From CAIVVT01 sp963823095 (GTDB lineage: Bacteria; Acidobacteriota; Terriglobia; Bryobacterales; Bryobacteraceae), in NCBI GenBank assembly GCA_963823095.1, contig CAWGKI010000012.1:1-64000 (forward strand): a stretch of DNA of 64,000 bases. The letters run 5' to 3'. The position numbers were made by a program, and so were the translations under genes. Below are positions 63,189 through 64,000 of this stretch, piece by piece. Within the stretch, counting starts at the first letter, position 1; the number at the start of each line of letters is the position of its first letter. The notes under the pieces were generated by a model. That model had not been told where the DNA came from. It was given only the letters and a program-made list of their open reading frames with translations, and made no database searches.

Positions 63189-64000
63189 CTACCAAGCTTT
63201 CGCGCCGAGCGGAGCGACGCCCTGCATGCCAAAGCACAGATCGCTTCGCAGGGCCGTCCTGCGCGATTCCTGCCGTATGAGCGGACGGTGGGTATTTACC
63301 GGGACTGCGGCCTTCGCCAACCCCATATTCCACGAGTGCACCTTCGGGGAAGGGACGGGCGGCGGAGCGACAGGCGTGGAACGTTCGCGCTCGATGTAGT
63401 CGCGGACGAAGTTCACGCTCTCGTCGATCGTGTCGGCCTGAAGCAGAAGCAGCTCTTCCGGTTCGACTGTGTTCAGCGCGAACTCCATGGAGTCGAGCGC
63501 GCCTTCGATCTCTTCAACCTGCTTAACGCGCTTGCCTCGGACCAGGCCTTCGCGCATCAGTTCGGCAATCCTGCCCGGCGCTCGTCCGCGGATGGTGTGA
63601 GCCTCATAGAGAATCACGCGGTCGAAGGCATCTCCGAGCAACTCGCCGATCTTGACGATGTCGCTGTCGCGGCGGTCCCCCGCCATGCTGTAAAGCGCGG
63701 AGCGCTTCTTGTGCGGGAAAGTATTCAGCGCCTCGATCATGGCGCGCAGCGAGTGCGCGTTGTGTCCATAGTCCACCACGACCGTCGCGCCCCAGACCTT
63801 CATCACGTTGAAGCGTCCCGGAACCTTGCTTGCGTCGGTGGCGAAGCAGCACGCCTGCCGGATCATCGTCTCGCGAGGGATGCCCATAGCCCAGGCGGCG
63901 CCCAGCACGGCAATCGTATTCTCCACCTCGAACGAAATGCGGCCGTTGAACGTCATCGGAACACGGTCCAGATTCAGCAGCGGCTCTTCGTGCGCGCCGT
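63189..64000 (-). CDS. cphA: Cyanophycin synthetase CphA1, C-terminal part (runs off the window)
   Basis: Open to the window edge at 64000 without a start. The Mur-ligase C-terminal half is seen: GRISFEVENTIAVLGAAWAM, FATDASKVPGRFNVMKVWG and ATVVVDYGHNAHSLRAMIEA (DYGHNxH typical of CphA), then RDSDIVKIGELLGDAFDRVI. The tail of ~60 residues after VRDYIERER is Pro/Arg-rich and atypical, so the natural stop may have been lost or shifted. CphA1 builds the Asp-Arg storage polymer cyanophycin. Followed by the CphA2-like gene. Confidence 0.85.
   Translation of the reverse strand, partial: GAHEEPLLNLDRVPMTFNGRISFEVENTIAVLGAAWAMGIPRETMIRQACCFATDASKVPGRFNVMKVWGATVVVDYGHNAHSLRAMIEALNTFPHKKRSALYSMAGDRRDSDIVKIGELLGDAFDRVILYEAHTIRGRAPGRIAELMREGLVRGKRVKQVEEIEGALDSMEFALNTVEPEELLLLQADTIDESVNFVRDYIERERSTPVAPPPVPSPKVHSWNMGLAKAAVPVNTHRPLIRQESRRTALRSDLCFGMQGVAPLGAKAW

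Noticed and set aside
1..64000. tRNA, rRNA, riboswitch and CRISPR features
   Set aside because: I looked through the intergenic stretches for tRNA T-loop patterns, rRNA blocks, c-di-GMP riboswitch cores and spaced repeats and saw none; a covariance-model scan would be needed to exclude small RNAs.

Overview
The window comes from a GC-rich bacterium, most likely an Acidobacteriota of the Solibacter/Bryobacterales type. The clearest lineage clue is the secreted protein at 57199-59430, whose C-terminal ~215 residues look like the TIGR03437 domain described from Solibacter. Supporting traits are many RHS genes, REP-like intergenic hairpins and a fused BcsA-BcsB cellulose synthase.

Layout: (1) 1-10930 is an array of RHS 'tip' cassettes. 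Four nearly identical RHS core segments each carry a different C-terminal (CT) domain and are followed by a small secreted or membrane protein that looks like an immunity partner. Related mosaic repeats lie just 5' of the cores where this can be seen. (2) 11354-14852 holds a two-gene ABC exporter divergent from a GAF/AAA+ sigma54 activator, with a well-formed sigma54 promoter and repeated TTCACAA boxes between them. (3) 14864-21675 holds the heat-shock genes hrcA-grpE-dnaJ, small membrane proteins and two glycosyltransferases. (4) 21839-30506 holds a BrnT/BrnA toxin-antitoxin pair, a Gfo/Idh/MocA oxidoreductase, a duplicated-domain secreted protein, and a minus-strand block ksgA-gltX-glnS-carbamoyltransferase. 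(5) 30507-35788 is accessory DNA: a GIY-YIG protein, a class III cyclase-like protein, a DUF433/DUF5615 pair and an IS3-family element that appears to have cut a HicB-like gene. (6) 35818-45902 holds a sigma factor/anti-sigma pair, a GH127-like hydrolase, a nucleotidyltransferase + TIM-barrel pair, the copper operon copZ-copA-csoR, rsgA and an RNase III-domain protein. (7) 46340-57152 is a cellulose operon (bcsQ, fused bcsAB, bcsZ, bcsC), followed by the TIGR03437 protein and an APC transporter. (8) 60908-64000 holds two cyanophycin-synthetase genes; the downstream one has a degenerate Mur-ligase P-loop, and two 24-bp palindromes 52 bp apart precede it.

Many genes are split by single-base indels whose other-frame continuation is plainly the conserved remainder of the same protein. 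These include essential gltX (three shifts) and ksgA, plus copA, bcsQ and the ABC permease. That pattern fits sequencing or assembly error better than gene decay. A C-homopolymer-rich stretch at 5396-5764 points the same way. I annotate such genes over their full reconstructed span and say where the frame changes.

The best candidate for an undescribed system is the RHS cassette array with its four CT/partner pairs. Runners-up are the sigma54-controlled exporter, the NTase/TIM-barrel pair, the cyclase-like gene and the paired palindromes at cphA.
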